8,013 bases of DNA from Rhodobacterales bacterium (lineage in GTDB: Bacteria; Pseudomonadota; Alphaproteobacteria; Rhodobacterales; Rhodobacteraceae): contig JAACVA010000135.1 in the NCBI GenBank assembly GCA_009992615.1, forward strand, positions 1,672 through 9,684, written 5' to 3'. Below are positions 6,555-8,013 of the stretch, piece by piece (the first letter of the stretch is position 1; each line of letters starts with the position of its first letter). Below the pieces are notes generated by a model. That model saw only the letters and a program-made list of their open reading frames with translations. It was not told the DNA's origin and searched no databases. The translations under genes and the position numbers were made by a program.

Positions 6555-6761
6555 ATGCCCACCGGCACCGTCAAATGGTTCAACACCGCAAAGGGTTTTG
6601 GTTTCATTGCACCCGATACCGGCGGCAAGGATATTTTCGTGCATATCTCGGCGGTCGAACGCGCCGGCCTGACCGGGTTGGCCGACAATCAGAAGATCAG
6701 CTACGAGCTGATCTCGGGCCGCGACGGGCGCGAATCGGCTGGCGAATTGAAACCGCTGTAA
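6555..6761 (+). CDS. Cold-shock domain protein (CspA family)
   Basis: This 68-residue single cold-shock domain binds single-stranded RNA and DNA as a five-stranded beta barrel; family members act as RNA chaperones in the cytoplasm. Visible motifs are GTVKWFN (residues 4-10), RNP1 KGFGFI (13-18) and RNP2 DIFVHI (27-32), followed by SAVERAGLTGL. The length is typical. There are two staggered ATGs. The first (6550) is only 2 bases from AGGAG (6543-6547) and opens a short unrelated frame ending at 6672. The ATG at 6555, 7 bases from AGGAG, gives the correct protein. It stands alone between the thrS terminator and its own hairpin. Whether it is cold-induced cannot be told from the protein, because many CspA paralogues are constitutive or growth-phase controlled. 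Confidence 0.95.
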   Translation: MPTGTVKWFNTAKGFGFIAPDTGGKDIFVHISAVERAGLTGLADNQKISYELISGRDGRESAGELKPL

Positions 6762-6769
6762 CGCCGTCT

Positions 6770-6803
6770 GACCCGCGCCGCACCTGCGGCCCGGGTCACT
6801 TTC
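6770..6803 (+). terminator. GC-rich terminator hairpin of the cold-shock gene
   Basis: GACCCG (6770-6775) pairs with CGGGTC (6792-6797), and GCCGC (6777-6781) pairs with GCGGC (6786-6790) around an ACCT loop. A single C-C mismatch separates the two helices. The hairpin starts 8 bases past the stop and is followed by ACTTTC, a short T-tract. It lies in the 40-base gap between convergent genes and may also limit read-through from the minus strand. Confidence 0.7.
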
Positions 6804-7116
6804 AGTCGCCCAGCCCCTTGCCCGTGGGAATACCCTTTTGCGTCGGGATATATTCACGCTGAACCCGGCGCACCTGATACACCTTGCGCCGCACCGGGTG
6901 TTGCATCACCTGGGCATAGCTGACGGTCTGGTTCGGGGTGCCACAGCAGATGACGCCACTGATCGTGATCGGCTCCAATCCCGCAGGGCAGAAATTCTCG
7001 GTCGGATAGGCAAAGATCCTTGCCTCTTGTGCCGCAGCCGCCCCTGCGCCGCCGATCATGGACAGGGCCAGCATCAAAGGGCCAAGCCCCGGTTTCATCT
7101 GCGTGTTCCTTGTCAT
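6802..7116 (-). CDS. Small exported protein of unknown function
   Basis: I do not recognise a characterised family. The 104-residue product begins with a Sec-type signal peptide: a short polar start with K8, a hydrophobic stretch LGPLMLALSMIGGAGA and an Ala-rich end with likely cleavage after A29, before QEARIFAYPTE. The predicted mature part is about 75 residues. It has three cysteines (C43, C57, C58) in NFCPAGLEPITISGVICCG, then a basic stretch HPVRRKVYQVRRVQRE (73-88). A disulfide between C43 and C57 or C58 is possible, giving a periplasmic or envelope location. There is no lipobox at the cleavage site, so it is probably not a lipoprotein. The start could be the ATG at 7116 (GGGGA upstream) or the ATG at 7098 (AAGGA about 8 bases upstream); both keep the signal peptide. 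It lies 109 bases after hutU on the same strand and probably has its own promoter. Confidence 0.75.
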   Translation of the reverse strand: MTRNTQMKPGLGPLMLALSMIGGAGAAAAQEARIFAYPTENFCPAGLEPITISGVICCGTPNQTVSYAQVMQHPVRRKVYQVRRVQREYIPTQKGIPTGKGLGD

Positions 7117-7161
7117 GATCGTCCCCTGTCGCGGATGTGACTGAAAGTTCTTGGTTATACC

Positions 7162-7190
7162 AGACTAGCCACCGCCTGACGCCGGGTCAA
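7162..7190 (-). promoter_or_regulatory. Candidate promoter for the small exported protein
   Basis: On the minus strand, TTGACC (7190-7185), a 17-base spacer and TAGTCT (7167-7162) make a plausible sigma70 promoter with a good -35 and a poor -10. The leader would be about 40 bases. A TATAAC word (7159-7154) lies just downstream but has no -35 at proper spacing. Confidence 0.35.
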
Positions 7191-7225
7191 TTTTCAATCC
7201 GCCGTGCGCTGAATTTCCGGCTGGT

Positions 7226-8013
7226 TCAGCGCCCCAGGATGCCCGGCAGGTTCAGCCCGTTTTCGCGCGCGCAGTCCAGCGCGATGTCATATCCTGCATC
7301 GGCATGGCGCATGACCCCCGTGGCCGGATCGTTCCACAGCACCCGTTCCAGCCGCCGGTCGGCATCTTGCGACCCGTCGCAACAGATCACCATGCCGGAA
7401 TGCTGGGAAAACCCCATGCCCACCCCGCCGCCATGGTGCAGCGATACCCAGGTTGCGCCAGACGCGGTGTTCAGCAACGCATTCAGCAGCGGCCAATCGC
7501 TGACCGCATCGCTGCCGTCCTTCATCGCCTCGGTTTCGCGGTTGGGCGACGCAACACTGCCGCTGTCCAGATGATCGCGCCCGATCACGATCGGCGCGCT
7601 CAACTCGCCCGAGCGCACCATCGCGTTGAACGCCAGGCCCAGCTTGTGGCGCACTCCCAGCCCGACCCAACAGATGCGCGCCGGCAACCCCTGAAACGCG
7701 ATCCGTTCGCGTGCCATGTTCAACCAGTTGTGCAGATGCGGATCGTCGATCAGTTCTTTCACCTTCGCGTCGGTCTTGTAGATATCCTCGGGGTCGCCCG
7801 ACAGCGCGCACCAGCGGAACGGCCCGATGCCGCGACAAAACAGCGGCCGGATATAGGCGGGCACGAAACCGGGAAAGGCAAAGGCGTTTTCCAACCCTTC
7901 CTCCAACGCCACCTGCCGGATGTTGTTGCCATAATCCAGCGTCGGCACCCCGGCGTTCCAGAAATCGACCATTGCCGCCACATGGGTTTTCATGCTGGCC
8001 CGCGCGGCACGCT
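7226..8013 (-). CDS. hutU: Urocanate hydratase, C-terminal part (runs off right edge)
   Basis: Urocanase converts urocanate to 4-imidazolone-5-propionate, the second step of histidine degradation, using tightly bound NAD+. The 261 codons visible are a little under half of a protein that is usually about 555 residues. They include DYGNNIRQ, FCRGIGPFRWCALSGDPEDI, the urocanase signature FQGLPARICW with the active-site cysteine (codon 7672-7670) and SLHHGGGVGMGFSQHSGM near the C-terminus. The frame continues through the right edge as RAARAS before MKTHVAAM, so the ATG at 7993 is internal and not the start. Other hut genes are expected upstream, beyond 8013, and hutU may be the last gene of that cluster. 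I saw no clear terminator hairpin in the 109 bases after its stop. Confidence 0.97.
   Translation of the reverse strand, partial: RAARASMKTHVAAMVDFWNAGVPTLDYGNNIRQVALEEGLENAFAFPGFVPAYIRPLFCRGIGPFRWCALSGDPEDIYKTDAKVKELIDDPHLHNWLNMARERIAFQGLPARICWVGLGVRHKLGLAFNAMVRSGELSAPIVIGRDHLDSGSVASPNRETEAMKDGSDAVSDWPLLNALLNTASGATWVSLHHGGGVGMGFSQHSGMVICCDGSQDADRRLERVLWNDPATGVMRHADAGYDIALDCARENGLNLPGILGR

Noticed and set aside
6550..6672. A short frame starting at the first ATG before the cold-shock gene
   Set aside because: Its ATG is only 2 bases from the Shine-Dalgarno, and the product does not resemble any family. The ATG at 6555 gives a complete cold-shock domain.
6412..7194. The 10-mer GGTCAATTTT occurs at 6412-6421 and 7185-7194
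   Set aside because: It is short, has only two copies and the flanks differ. It is best seen as chance or as part of separate AT-rich promoter regions.

Overview
This window looks like a piece of an alphaproteobacterial chromosome, most likely from the Rhodobacteraceae (Roseobacter/Rhodobacter group). The evidence is high GC content, the divergent phaC/phaZ arrangement with a PhaR-type operator between the two genes, the MNCPCH version of the threonyl-tRNA synthetase zinc motif, and the general look of the proteins. I cannot name the genus. Nothing in the window looks mobile: I see no transposase, integrase, CRISPR array, tRNA or rRNA.

Left part (1-2193): a polyhydroxyalkanoate (PHA) storage locus. 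The N-terminal 240 residues of a class I PHA synthase (phaC, minus strand, running off the left edge) diverge from a complete intracellular PHA depolymerase (phaZ, plus strand). The 125-bp spacer holds a good sigma70-type promoter for phaC (TTGAAC, 17 bp, TATGAT). It also holds a perfect 6+3+6 palindrome containing CTGC-N3-GCAG, the known PhaR recognition pattern. Polymer synthesis and breakdown therefore probably share one operator. Two GC-rich hairpins follow phaZ.

Middle part (2194-4209): three minus-strand genes, namely an alpha/beta hydrolase with an intact GSSMG elbow, a VOC (glyoxalase-fold) protein and a second alpha/beta hydrolase. The first two overlap by an ATGA. The third has its own candidate promoter and a GTG start with a well-placed Shine-Dalgarno. 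Its nucleophile elbow reads G-H-G-L-G, so glycine sits where the catalytic serine should be, while the Asp and His look intact.

Right part (4210-8013): thrS (threonyl-tRNA synthetase), complete on the plus strand and ending in a textbook intrinsic terminator. Next come a cold-shock-domain protein gene with a structured leader and a GC-rich hairpin behind it, then a convergent small exported protein of unknown function. Last is the C-terminal half of urocanate hydratase (hutU, histidine degradation), running off the right edge on the minus strand.

Most of this is conserved chromosomal content. I found no convincing sign of a previously undescribed multi-gene system. The points most worth a second look are the serine-to-glycine hydrolase, the shared phaC/phaZ control region, the hairpin leader of the cold-shock gene and the uncharacterised exported protein next to hutU.
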